A DNA stretch of 13,761 nucleotides from Pleurotus djamor (Eukaryota; Basidiomycota; Agaricomycetes; Agaricales; Pleurotaceae): the NCBI GenBank assembly GCA_029747585.1, contig JAPEVF010001113.1, forward strand, positions 1-13,761. The letters run 5' to 3'. A model generated the notes under the pieces. The model did not search any database. It was not told where the DNA came from and saw only the letters and a program-made list of their open reading frames with translations. Made by a program: the position numbers and the translations under genes. Below, one piece after another: positions 1-8,413 of this stretch. Every line of letters begins with the position of its first letter. Positions within the stretch are counted from its first letter, which is position 1.

Positions 1-187
1 GATGAGAGGATGGTTCCGCCCTCCACGGAGTCGAGGAAGACGAAGCTGATGATGATGCTGAAGGGTACGCCACAGCTCTTTGCGAAACCGTTGGCTGCTG
101 TTCCCTCGCAGTGGACGTCCCGGCCCTCGGTGCTGCGTTCGCGCGAGCACCCTGCCTCTGCTCGGTGCGCCTGATAGTTGGTGCCAT
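1..187 (-). CDS. 5' part of unidentified Ser/Ala-rich protein gene (3' end off the left edge)
   Basis: The frame opens at the ATG at 187-185 and stays open to the window edge, giving 62 codons. The protein starts MAPTIRRTEQRQGARANA and continues into a low-complexity stretch rich in Ser, Ala and Thr (a run of alternating SASSS type around residues 42-52). It therefore begins basic and probably disordered, with no signal peptide or membrane segment in the visible part. I chose this start because it lies downstream of a good TATA box on the same strand, the frame has no stop, and the context has G at +4. All three minus-strand frames are open here, so the frame choice rests on the ATG. No function can be assigned. 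A Ser-rich basic start is common in fungal regulatory and nuclear proteins, but that is not diagnostic. Confidence 0.5.
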   Translation of the reverse strand, partial: MAPTIRRTEQRQGARANAAPRAGTSTAREQQPTVSQRAVAYPSASSSASSSSTPWRAEPSSH

Positions 188-242
188 TTGGTGGGCGGAA
201 AGTGTGTATGTGACCTCGAAAGGCAACGGGGGAAGTGTTGGG

Positions 243-296
243 CTGTGAAGTGTTCACGCTGCGCTCAGTGAATGACCGTTCGGAGCATTCTCTCAC
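243..296 (-). other. Possible 5'UTR intron of the left-edge gene
   Basis: Reading the minus strand, a GTGAGA donor lies at 296 and a CACAG acceptor ends at 243. The 54 nt between them is a normal basidiomycete intron length. The segment contains the upstream ATG at 288-286, which opens an eight-codon reading frame (MLRTVIH, stop). Splicing would remove that upstream frame from the leader. There is no perfect CTRAY branch site, so this is only a candidate. Confidence 0.35.
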
Positions 297-448
297 CTCG
301 GTCTCGTCGAGCGTCGAGGACCTTTGGCTTGAGGTGGTGTTTGACGGTGTACACCGTTCAGAGAGGCGTATTTGGGCGAGGATGTGAAGGTTTATGAGAG
401 AAGGGACGAGGCGGTATGAATACTGCTTTGGCTGAAGGCTGCGCTCTC

Positions 449-456
449 TTTATATA
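449..456 (-). promoter_or_regulatory. TATA box of the left-edge minus-strand gene
   Basis: The minus strand reads CTATATAAAGAG, a textbook TATAWAAR match. It lies about 260 bp upstream of the ATG at 187, which implies transcription starting near 420-425 and a leader of about 235 nt (about 180 nt if the 243-296 intron is removed). The leader is C/T-rich, as is usual in fungal promoters. Confidence 0.55.
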
Positions 457-457
457 G

Positions 458-3400
458 CACTCGGAGGTGAGCAATTTTATTTATTATTCGAAAAAACATA
501 TCTTTATTAATTTTAGATATCCAGATATACCCACGCTTTCGATGTCCCTCTTTCGCGTCTTGCGAATACCTACCTTGTTTTTGAGGTTCCTTGGAATTGG
601 ATTCATACATCTTCTCGTTCGGGAGCTATCGACATATCGCGATCTCTCTATGTGACCTTGCATCACGGGCACCATCGCATCTCGACCTCCACCCATATTA
701 GTGACGGTAATAGGGTTCCTCCACGTGTGTCCAAGCGTGTCATTTGATCCCGTCGCCGCTTTCTCCTTCAGTCCCATCCCAGCCATTATCAAGATCCTAA
801 TGATCTTCCTCTTATTCCTCCCAACGTACAAAGATCAACACTGTTCCCTCCGCCGAGTTTTCACCAGGTATTCGGCCCAGTTTTTGGCCATGGCTGGTTA
901 TCCCCGTTCGGCCGTTCGGCGGGTGAGTCGCCTGGCACTTGAAGCGCCCAGCCGGATTTTAGAAGGCAAGGCCACCTTCAGTCGCAACTTGGGAACTCGA
1001 GCTTGGTGCGTTCTTCATATAGCAGAACTTAAATCAGATACAACTAACACGTGGGCGTTGTATTAGGCGGCGCCGTTAAGTCAAGGAGCGTACGGCGTCA
1101 GTTTCCATACTCTTATCCTTGTTTCTTTCTCTTACTTGGTACCTTGAAGCATCTTATTCTCGACTGCCTATCCACTTACTTGGATAATCCAAGTTACCGA
1201 GAAGTTATTTGGATGGTACCCTCGTTGCTTTCTTTTTTCATTCACGCGCGCTCAAATAGACGCGCGGTCGACTGGTAACAGAACCCACAGTGGCCATTTA
1301 GCATCGAGGACCCTCTTCGTTCCACCTTCCCTTTTGCTGCCCAGGGCCCGGCCAGAGTATGATCCCGCAGCCTCAGCATATCAGCGGAAGTGAAGTTAAT
1401 CTCTGGTCCAATGTTGAATGATTGATTTACGCACAATTGTCTCATCGTCTCGCCATGACAACCAACAGGCAACCATCTTTTCTCTAAGCCGCAGAGAGTG
1501 GTGTCCCCATACCCCAGTAGATCGCGTGGGCTGGCTCAGAACTCGGACTCGGGCTGTCCTGGATTCCTCGATTCTGATCGGCATAGCCCCGGTACGCCTT
1601 CCCACCAATCAAGAGCACCCCTCATCACTGGCTTCGTCTTTGAATTCCGCTTTCCCCGCTTCGCACACACTCTCGTTGCGTGTATCCCGCGAAACCTCTT
1701 CAAATCTACCAAGTTCTCGGGCTCGTCTTGCCCGATACCCTTCCAAGGGCTTTCTGCGGAACCGTGGGACGGGTGACGCGTCGAGCCTTCCCCCAGCCCA
1801 CATACTTATATTGTCCCTTGCTTTCAAGCTTCAATGCTTCAAGGCTACGTTTCCCGCGAATATGTCCATCTGAAGGTATGTGCGTCGTTTGTTGTGCTCG
1901 GCTGTCATGTCAAGACTTTTCTTTGGCAGTGTTTACTCTCATCGATTCCTTGCCCACCTCCGCTGCACACGGCAAGTGTTTATCTCCATTACCTTGCTCC
2001 TGTTTCTCCATCTTTTGCGTTATGATGTGCACATCTCCCCGAAGTCGATCTCCCTTCAATCCCCATGTATAGTGAGTTCCACCCCTTGATAACTATTCTC
2101 TTCTTTTTACCCTCCCTGTGGCGGTGTCGTTCTCGTCCATCCAGTGTCTGCCAATACTATGGTTCGTTGTTACTTCTTTCGGATTTTCCAACCCATCGCA
2201 TACCATCCAGCGGCGCGAATATGCAGAATTTTCATTTACTCAGTCCTCATCGTGAATGTGATCTCCTTGTTACGAATACATATCCAATCACACCATCTTA
2301 CCCTTTGCTCTTTTGTTTTCGCATGTACCTCTGCATCAGACACCCACAAGACGGCCCTCGTACCAGTCCTATACAGTCAGGTGTCCTTGACGACATTGCT
2401 TACGCACTGTTGTTCATTGCAACACACCAAGCGGAGGAAATCGCATCTTCTCCGCCCAGCTGTTTGGTCATCCGTCGAACTAATTTTATCATTCATAGAC
2501 AATCCAGCGGCAAACCGCTATCTTCGCATGAAGACTTTCTCCCTTGAACTTCGTTTCTAAACACAATCGCCCCGCCTTTGATCGGGGTCTCCCCTTGTGG
2601 TTTCCCGAGTTCATTCTTACTTTCTCCTTATGTCCTGTCATTTTGTGGGCTTAGCCGATTCCCTCGTTCTTTTTGCAACTGTTTCGACCCTTGACCATCC
2701 TTGGGTCTAATTATATGTCGGCATCCCACAGCACAGCACGTCAACGCGTCAACCCTACTCTACCAATCCGTCAATTTGGTCATTCCGTTCATCCCCTCTT
2801 TCGCCGCCGGACGTTCTGTGGGGAACGTGATCCGGTCCCCGACTGACGGAACCCCGCAGAACGACTGTATACAGACGGCGACACCGATAATTGGATTAGT
2901 GTCAAACCATATTTCAATACTCTTCCACCGCGTCATCCCCCTCGGTGCTCTGTAAAACTTCTTTCTTCGAGGTGTATCTGAATCCTGATGTGGTAAGTAC
3001 TCGCTCTGTCCTATCCCAGCGCTCAAAGTCATCACGCTTTTAGGAAATCCCCGGGTTCTTCACGTTTCTTGGGGAAGATCGTGTTCAGTCCGTTTTCGGG
3101 ATCATTGCCAGATTGTGGTCATAATCTCAGCGCTCTCAAGATAACGTTCCTCTAATTCCGATGCTAGATATCGTTACATTTAACTCTCTCTGCGAAGTAC
3201 GTGATGCCAGCCAGCTTATCGTCCGTCCCCGTTCCTTCGCCCCTTGAACGTAATTTCCATCAAGAAGCTGCTTCATTGCCCAGGGGGGAGTGAGAGAAGG
3301 GGTAAGACCTAAGTAAGCATCATCCCTCCCGCACTCGCCAGCCAGTCACTTCATTCTCCCTTCGGTTAGCCCTGTCTCACGTTTTCTGTTTCGCTCTGAT

Positions 3401-3850
3401 TTCGTTTATCCCATTGGCGGTCATGCATTCGCCAGAGTTACGACGCATGAACAGATCGAGCATGCGCACAGTTCAGCTATTATCGGCACTTTCCATGCCC
3501 CAGTGTTCCGCCGATGTCTCCATTTTCTCTTTGTATTCGTGACTCTTGATATCGTTCTCGCTTGCTTTTTCCAGTAGAATCAACGAAAGGGCGGAGTCAT
3601 TCGTCTGTGACATGTTCCTAGCCCCGATAAAACGGCTTGCGATGGCTTTGACTCGCGATCATGTCAGGTGCGTCTGCCAAAATACACCCACTTTATCTCA
3701 TTTCGGAACTGATGACGAAGAACACGGTGATAGACGAGAGAGTTCGACTTCTCCCCATCATACCTGTCAGGAACATGGAAGATTGAACGTACGCTTGCGA
3801 CCCCCAACCCATTGTTACGGAATCTGCCGTACATCACCAACTTACGGCAG
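458..3850. other. Gene-poor stretch, no recognisable coding region
   Basis: I recognise no gene here on either strand. The + strand is strongly pyrimidine-rich in many places; in two lines counted by eye, 2101-2160 and 3361-3420, purines are 18 of 60 in each. Many intron-like donors occur, for example GTATGT near 1876, GTGAGT near 2070 and GTAAGT near 2994, but I cannot link them to exons with a continuing frame. Small structures are a near-perfect 17-nt palindrome at 1178-1194 (ACTTGGATAATCCAAGT), a CGCGCG inverted pair at 1245-1250 and 1261-1266, and an 8-nt tandem repeat CCGTTCGG at 904-919. A 58-codon frame starting at the ATG at 891 has a favourable context but no recognisable product. 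The stretch is most likely decayed or non-coding DNA. Confidence 0.5.
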
Positions 3851-4000
3851 CCTTCTAGTCTCCTACCAGTTCATTTCACCCCTTCTTGTTGGTCTTCTCT
3901 GTGATCGTATTCCTCCCCTATGCTCACTCTATTGCTTATCTCATGGGAAACAGAGACTTTGCCATTGTTTTTCTCGAGTTGTTCCTCGTCCTTTGATGTT
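3850..4000 (+). pseudogene. Doubtful remnant of a TPR-like exon
   Basis: The stretch can be aligned by eye, with gaps, to the exon 5 region of the intact gene near 9770-10040. Shared short blocks include CTGTGA around 3900 and CTCACTCTA-like and ATTGT..TTTCTC blocks further on. In one frame it reads YAHSIAYLMGN, which resembles LAHSLALSGQ of the intact protein. More than one gapped alignment is possible and the sequence is pyrimidine-rich, so chance similarity is a real risk. If true, it would be the tail of a third, older copy lying just upstream of the 4064 copy. Confidence 0.2.
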
Positions 4001-4063
4001 GTCCCCGCTTGCAAGTACCGGTTTCCTCTCATCACTAATACGACCCTCCTCTTTGCTCCTTAG

Positions 4064-4408
4064 TCCACTTGTCGCTATGATGATAGATGCACTCTGTGAC
4101 TCTGTCCACCCCCTCCTACCAATTGGAATCAAATCTCGGCCGCCGGGGCGTATGTGTAATGTGTTGGAGGCGTCAAACGGTTTGCTGCATCCGTCAGGGC
4201 GTGGTATAGCTCGAACATGCTCGGGGCCAATCTCCCACAGTTGCAGGAAGCGCTTCAATTGCTCTTGACCAGAATCCATGTCAGTTTCCTATCCCTGCTG
4301 TTATCTTTTTCTGTATCTGACTATTCCAACCTGAGGCTCGCCTCGTCGTGAACCAGCAGGGGGCTACGTCATATCTCCTTCTCTCACCCTTGTTCCCTTA
4401 TCGGTGCC
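4064..4408 (+). pseudogene. Decayed copy of exons 3-4 of the helical-TPR gene (copy A)
   Basis: From 4166 to 4282 the frame GGVKRFAASVRAWYSS... ending LLLTRIHV aligns without gaps to GGVKRLTTLFRAWYSS...LSLTRVHV of the intact gene, with 24 of 39 residues identical by my count. The DNA on both sides also matches. A CTTAG acceptor at 4061-4063 sits where the intact gene has its exon 3 acceptor. The following intron keeps its GTTTCC donor and CTGAC branch, and the exon 4 ends (GGCTCG...TCGTGAA and TTCTCAC...TTATCGGTGCC) are recognisable, although about 100 nt in the middle of exon 4 are missing. A TAA lies in frame just upstream of GGVKR, and several stops lie in 4064-4166. No intact exon 1 was found. 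This is clearly a broken paralog and not a functional gene. Confidence 0.8.
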
Positions 4409-4474
4409 TTGGAGCATTCGCTAAAAATTGGATTAGGTTCGTGTGGCACACCTTGGTCGTTCGAAGGTATGCAA

Positions 4475-4776
4475 ATATCCATCTCAGTCTCACGCATGTC
4501 TGAACAGACGCTTCTGCAACATAGCCCCTACGCAGGCATCTCAGGCCATTTCCTCCCTCCGTGCTTCTGGTCGTGGAATATGGATCCGGATTCACCACAA
4601 TTCCGAAGCTTAACGCCCTGTATCAGCGGAAACTTCTCCTCCCCCGTGATGGACTTTCGTGCAACTATCCCACCGTTTTGATCATAGCAACGGATGTGTT
4701 TGCCTCCGCGGTAGGTGCACCGGCCAAGTCAAACCAGTGGCGTGTGGTCATGTCGGTGAATGGTATCCTTCCATAG
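4475..4776 (+). pseudogene. Probable remnant of exon 5 of copy A
   Basis: At 4475-4500 the bases ATATCCATCTCAGTCTCACG match 9436-9463 of the intact gene (ATCCATCCCTCAGTCTCACG core), where it encodes IPQSHAC. In the copy the corresponding frame has stops. From 4561 a 71-codon frame reads LVVEYGSGF...QRKLLLPRDG...NYP, ending with a TAG at 4774-4776. It aligns loosely with CVDIAGF...IRNLLAHGVGGYSP of the intact protein. The first match is good. The second is a by-eye gapped alignment and weaker. The order after exons 3-4 is the one expected for a decayed tandem copy. Confidence 0.5.
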
Positions 4777-6604
4777 ATATCTAGGATTCAAATTGTCTTG
4801 GGATCTCGAAATCCTAACATGTCACGTTGCCCAAGTTCGCCCTTTCGCCGCCCAGCCAAATTCATGGGAAGACTTCTTTATTCGTTTCCTTTGCTCGTTT
4901 TCCGCCTGCCTCATGTACCTTCTACGAAACAGGTATATCAAATTCATGTTCAAATTCATGTTCGGCGTTGCGTCTTTAGTATGTTTGCATAAATGCGAGC
5001 TTCTGCGTCTTCTCATCCTGATTTGTCTCTGAAGGTACCTTGTCCCCTGAGCTCTGCTCCCTTTCTGGTGTTGACGTTAACTCCCAGAAGAGTCGAAAGC
5101 CACCCTTTGATCACTGTAAATGATCTCCCGGCAGGTGTCTAGTCGTTCGATCCTTCATGTGGCGGTGTTGCTTTTGGTCGCCCCATAAACGCTCTTCCTT
5201 CTCTGGGATTCTTCGTCTCACTGCCTTCGATGAACCTACGTCCCTGTATAGAAGCTGATTGACATCATAACAAGGAGTAGTCTAATGGCCTAGGCGATAG
5301 GAAAATAATGGTGATGTGAAGATCTTCGTCTCCGCTGTGACCTGATTGATGAGTATGGGGTTTTGCCTCGTTAGCCGACCGTGCCACTTGTCTTTTTCTG
5401 GTGAGGATACCCTGTCTTGATCCAGATGCATTCGCTTAAGCATCTCTCATCAGAAACGGACTGGTGATTGAGGGTACTACCAATTTGGTCTGATGGCCTC
5501 GTCGAATCATTCACCATCATCTCCCACCATTCTCATCGCTTTCCGTTTAATGTAAGAGGCTCTAAATGGGAAATTGCCCGTTCAGTTCCACCATCTACTC
5601 AATTATTCAATTGGTTATGTGTAGACAATTGAGCATTCAAATATTCAATATTCAACCTTCATACACACACACGAAGTCGTTCCCCTACGAAACTCTATTC
5701 CCAAGCCCTTTTATCCCCCTTTGACCGGTGCCTGCCTTTGCGATGCTGGGTTCACCTCTGCTCACCTCTTATTTATTCCTTCTACCACGGCACTGGATGC
5801 ATCTCCCTTTCGGACGTGTTCTCGTTTCTCGGCGGCGATTGAAGGTGCACTCTATATTTTTATATGTTGGCTCTGACTTCCCACAGCACAGCCGTCAAGC
5901 CCTCCTTGTCCCGATGATACTTCATCACACGATGTCGTCACCAATCGTTCCTCCCTCTCGCCACCGAGTCTCTACCTGTCTACTCTGTGATCCGGCTTAG
6001 ACACCTTGAAGACGTTTGCGCGATACAGACTGTAGCAACGGCTGAAGACCAGGTCCTGGCCGGAGGATGGACCTCGTTGTCTCGTTGCCTCGTCTTGACA
6101 CCGTCTGACGCATGCGCCGAAGGAAACGTACTCGGCTTGACATTCAGAGGTCTGGAACCTAAATTCCGTCCGGGGATGCCTCCGCATCACAATTTAGGAA
6201 GCATACCCTAAGCCTTCCCACACAGTGCATTCCGATTTGTTCTTCAATCACCCTTTGGACCCTCCCGCTTGCCTCGCCTGTACGCCCGGTTAGTCTGTCT
6301 CTAAAAGGGTCATCCCCTCTTCTTCGGAAACCGCAGACACGGCATTCAATGTGATACTGCTTCAATCCAGGGTCCCAATGGTACGGTTTGGTACCTTTTA
6401 CAGCTAGGATACGTCCAATTCTGACCATGCCGCATTTTCTCGCGATCACTTCAATTCACTAAGATTCAGAAGGGAGCTCTCCGGATATCGCCCGAGAGCC
6501 AAATGTATCTCTTCAGCGCTGGATTGCTTTCATTTTTCTTCTGTTTCCTTTAGACGGTGGCGGTGTCCCTTCTCAGGTGCCCTCCCGTTCCTTTCTTCTC
6601 ACAC
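4777..6604. other. Gene-poor stretch with small repeats
   Basis: No gene is recognisable. A perfect 12-nt tandem repeat (CAAATTCATGTT, two copies) lies at 4939-4962. An A/T-rich patch at about 5597-5660 is built from ATTCAA/CAATT units with short inverted pairs and is followed by (AC)5 at 5663-5672. Base composition is less pyrimidine-biased at about 5230-5480 and 5990-6215. A 74-codon frame at 5987-6211 (starting at GTG) is open but has no recognisable motif. Loose resemblance to exon 5 of the intact gene may extend upstream to about 6230, but it is too gapped to annotate. Confidence 0.4.
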
Positions 6605-6880
6605 ATGTTGTTCTCGCACCCGCAGTCAACGCCTTTCCATGCCTTTCCCTGAGTTGATTCTGTTTTGCGCTGACACTATCCCCATGCCATTTTAACTTTG
6701 CCTCCTTAGTCTCTTTTCGTCCATATCTGTCTGTCATCTGGATCGATCATTCGCTTGGTTGTACTCTGGGAGAGTTACCATGCATACGCGCACGCAGTCT
6801 CTGTATCTTATCATTTTCCTCGCTCGCCAGATGACGATGCGTGTCCGGAGTCAGCTAGTTTTCGTCGAGAACGCAGACCG
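6605..6880 (+). pseudogene. Probable remnant of the TPR-like exon (copy B)
   Basis: The stretch aligns in order with about 9775-10050 of the intact gene. The best blocks are CGCTTGGTTGTACTC near 6751 against CAGCTTGGTTTACTTC, CATGCATACGCGCACGC near 6779 against GCGCACGCATACGCAC, and a later block whose frame reads SLYLIIFLA...LVFVEN against ALYLLAHSLA...IFLIQN. The 6780-6974 frame preserves this last part. Many indels separate the blocks. An undetermined base (N) at 6889 follows the last block. It lies upstream of the F-box stub at 7871, as expected for a decayed copy of the same gene pair. The alignment was done by eye and should be treated as likely but unproven. Confidence 0.45.
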
Positions 6881-7870
6881 TACTAGGTNCCCCCCGCCCT
6901 CCTCACGGACGAATACAGGGTCAGAACCGTGTCATCTACATCTACTCTGTGCATTAACCATAATATCAACTTAGACAATCATGCCTCCAGACGCTTGACA
7001 TGAAACATTTCCCCCTGGAATTGCGGTCTTCCCCAGCGATTTCTCCGTCCTCAATCGTTGTCTTTGCCATGGTTTACTCCTTTCCTCGACGTTGGTGGAG
7101 GTAACGGCGCGTTCTCTTTTTCCTCCCCACAGTTCGTCCTTAGGTTCATCTAATTATAAGTCCACGACAGGTGTACATACTCCCCACAGCCTCGCCGTCG
7201 AAGCCTGCCATGTGCGGTGGTTTCGTCTGACCTCTCACACGATCCATATGCAGCAGACTGTGGGGTATTGATACGAGCCTAGTCTGGTTTCTACGGTGGC
7301 TCGCTTCCAGCCTGCGGTTTAATGATATCTCCATCAAATGTTCCTGACTTTAGCGAAACTAAGCGGGTATTAGGGAACACACATCATGGACACAAGCCGC
7401 GGACCGGCCAACTGCCCGGCCTATCATCCTGCCTTGATGCAAACCCCGCTTCTGGTTGTCTGTGATCAAAGATATCCTCCCCCGACGCCGCTAAGTCTAC
7501 TATGTTCGATCATGATATCACATCCCTCACTAAAGGTACGTTATTTCCAGTTCTCTTCCCACCCAGCGAAAGACCTCTCGCACCGTGTCTACCTGAAGCA
7601 ATTGAACCAATGCGAGCCGCGAACTCACGAGACAATGACTTCGCACCAGTTCCATTCTTAGTATTGTCTGTGTCCGCGTTCACTATTTCCTTGTGCCTTT
7701 TTTCTCTCTCCAGGTGAACGTGTTTCAAGGGGACTTGTCTCCCAGCCCTTTCATCTCCACAATAGTAGAAATGGCGCTTCCTTGAGCACCAGCTTTCGGT
7801 TAGCGTCCAAGCTTGTTCTCCCTGTTCTTCTCCTTAGCCCCTAACATATAGACGCCGAGGGCCCCCGAAG
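6881..7870. other. Stretch without recognisable genes upstream of the F-box stub
   Basis: I see no gene. Short overlapping frames on both strands near 7386-7728 carry no recognisable motif. The last 25 or so bases (CCCCTAACATATAGACGCCGAGG) resemble the sequence just before the intact F-box gene (TCCCTAATTGATAGACGCCAAGG), so the duplicated segment includes a little 5' flank. Confidence 0.4.
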
Positions 7871-8066
7871 ATGACACGCAACGGCGATCTTCTTCGGCAC
7901 CTCTTTTCTGACAACTGGCCAAAGTACGTACACTAACGTCCCTTTGCCGTCGTTACCGCCGACCAATGCACTCACTGGATTTCCTCTCTTTACTCTATTG
8001 CCTAGAATTCCGCCCGAAATTGCTAAGCTGATTATCGAACTTCTTGGAAATCGACTATTGCTATAA
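7871..8066 (+). pseudogene. Truncated F-box gene stub (duplicate of the gene at 10562)
   Basis: Exon 1 at 7871-7923 and exon 2 at 8006-8066 join across an 82-nt intron (GTACGT donor, GCCTAG acceptor) to give a 37-aa product. It ends WPKIPPEIAKLIIELLGN and then hits a TAA at 8064-8066. The segment IPPEIAKLIIELLGN matches RIPPEIVKVIIKLLGN in the intact F-box gene, and the 5' flank is also similar. This is the first helix region of an F-box, the SKP1-binding module of SCF ubiquitin ligases. The stop falls where the intact gene reads NPDRNLLLPLLLVC, because a few bases of that segment are missing. The remaining F-box and the LRR-like part are absent downstream. It is most likely a pseudogene; a 37-aa peptide with half an F-box would not be expected to bind SKP1 normally. 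Confidence 0.7.
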
Positions 8067-8413
8067 GCTATAGAGTAAGGGTGAGAAAACTTCCCTTTGT
8101 CAAGCTGTCACCCAGAAGATCATCATATGAGGTATTCAAGCCACCAAGGTCTTCTGGTGCTATGATCACGATTCAGGATCACCTCAACCCACCAAGCCGC
8201 GAGGGCAACTATGGGAACTCAAACTCGGTCGGCCGGGCGAACATGTGAGGGGAGTGACGGTGAAATTGATGATGAATCTTTGTTTCATGATGTGTTGTAA
8301 CACATCTACGTCGTTCGCATGTAGGCAACGGTATCCGTAACAGCTTGGTTCCTAGTGGCCGGATTCCATGAGGTCCTTTTATACGGACATCCCTCACTTC
8401 ATGGCGGTTTCCC
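8067..8413. other. Intergenic region and presumed promoter of the helical-TPR gene
   Basis: No gene is seen. An imperfect inverted repeat (CACC-C-AGAAGA near 8109-8119 and TCTTCTGGTG at 8150-8159) could form a hairpin with a loop of about 30 nt. A TATA-like TTTTATAC lies at 8377-8384, only about 30 bp before the chosen start. Two upstream ATGs, at 8369 and 8401, are out of frame with it, so either transcription starts very close to 8414 or scanning is leaky. Confidence 0.35.

Noticed and set aside
484..831. 115-codon minus-strand frame and similar charged minus-strand frames across 392-7728
   Set aside because: Purine-rich complements of pyrimidine-rich DNA give Lys/Arg/Glu/Gly-rich frames by composition alone; no motifs or splice-linked continuation were seen.
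701..1066. 121-codon + frame, including a well-placed ATG at 891
   Set aside because: No domain, no homology that I recognise, and no clear promoter; kept only as a note in the gene-poor stretch.
1362..1404. AGCATATCAGCGGAAGTGAAG resembles the conserved start of fungal LSU rRNA
   Set aside because: The match is only about 17-20 bases with a gap, and the flanks do not resemble rDNA.
3546..4268. 240-codon open frame on the + strand
   Set aside because: It runs over the copy A fragment in a different frame from the homologous one, has no recognisable domain and has a composition explained by the pyrimidine-rich strand.
5135..5160. GTTCGATCC resembling a tRNA T-arm/B box
   Set aside because: No A box or foldable cloverleaf lies upstream at the right distance.
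5987..6211. 74-codon frame in a composition-neutral patch, tried as a TPR exon remnant
   Set aside because: The corresponding part of exon 5 aligns better to 6605-6880, so the two assignments conflict; it also starts at GTG and has no motif.
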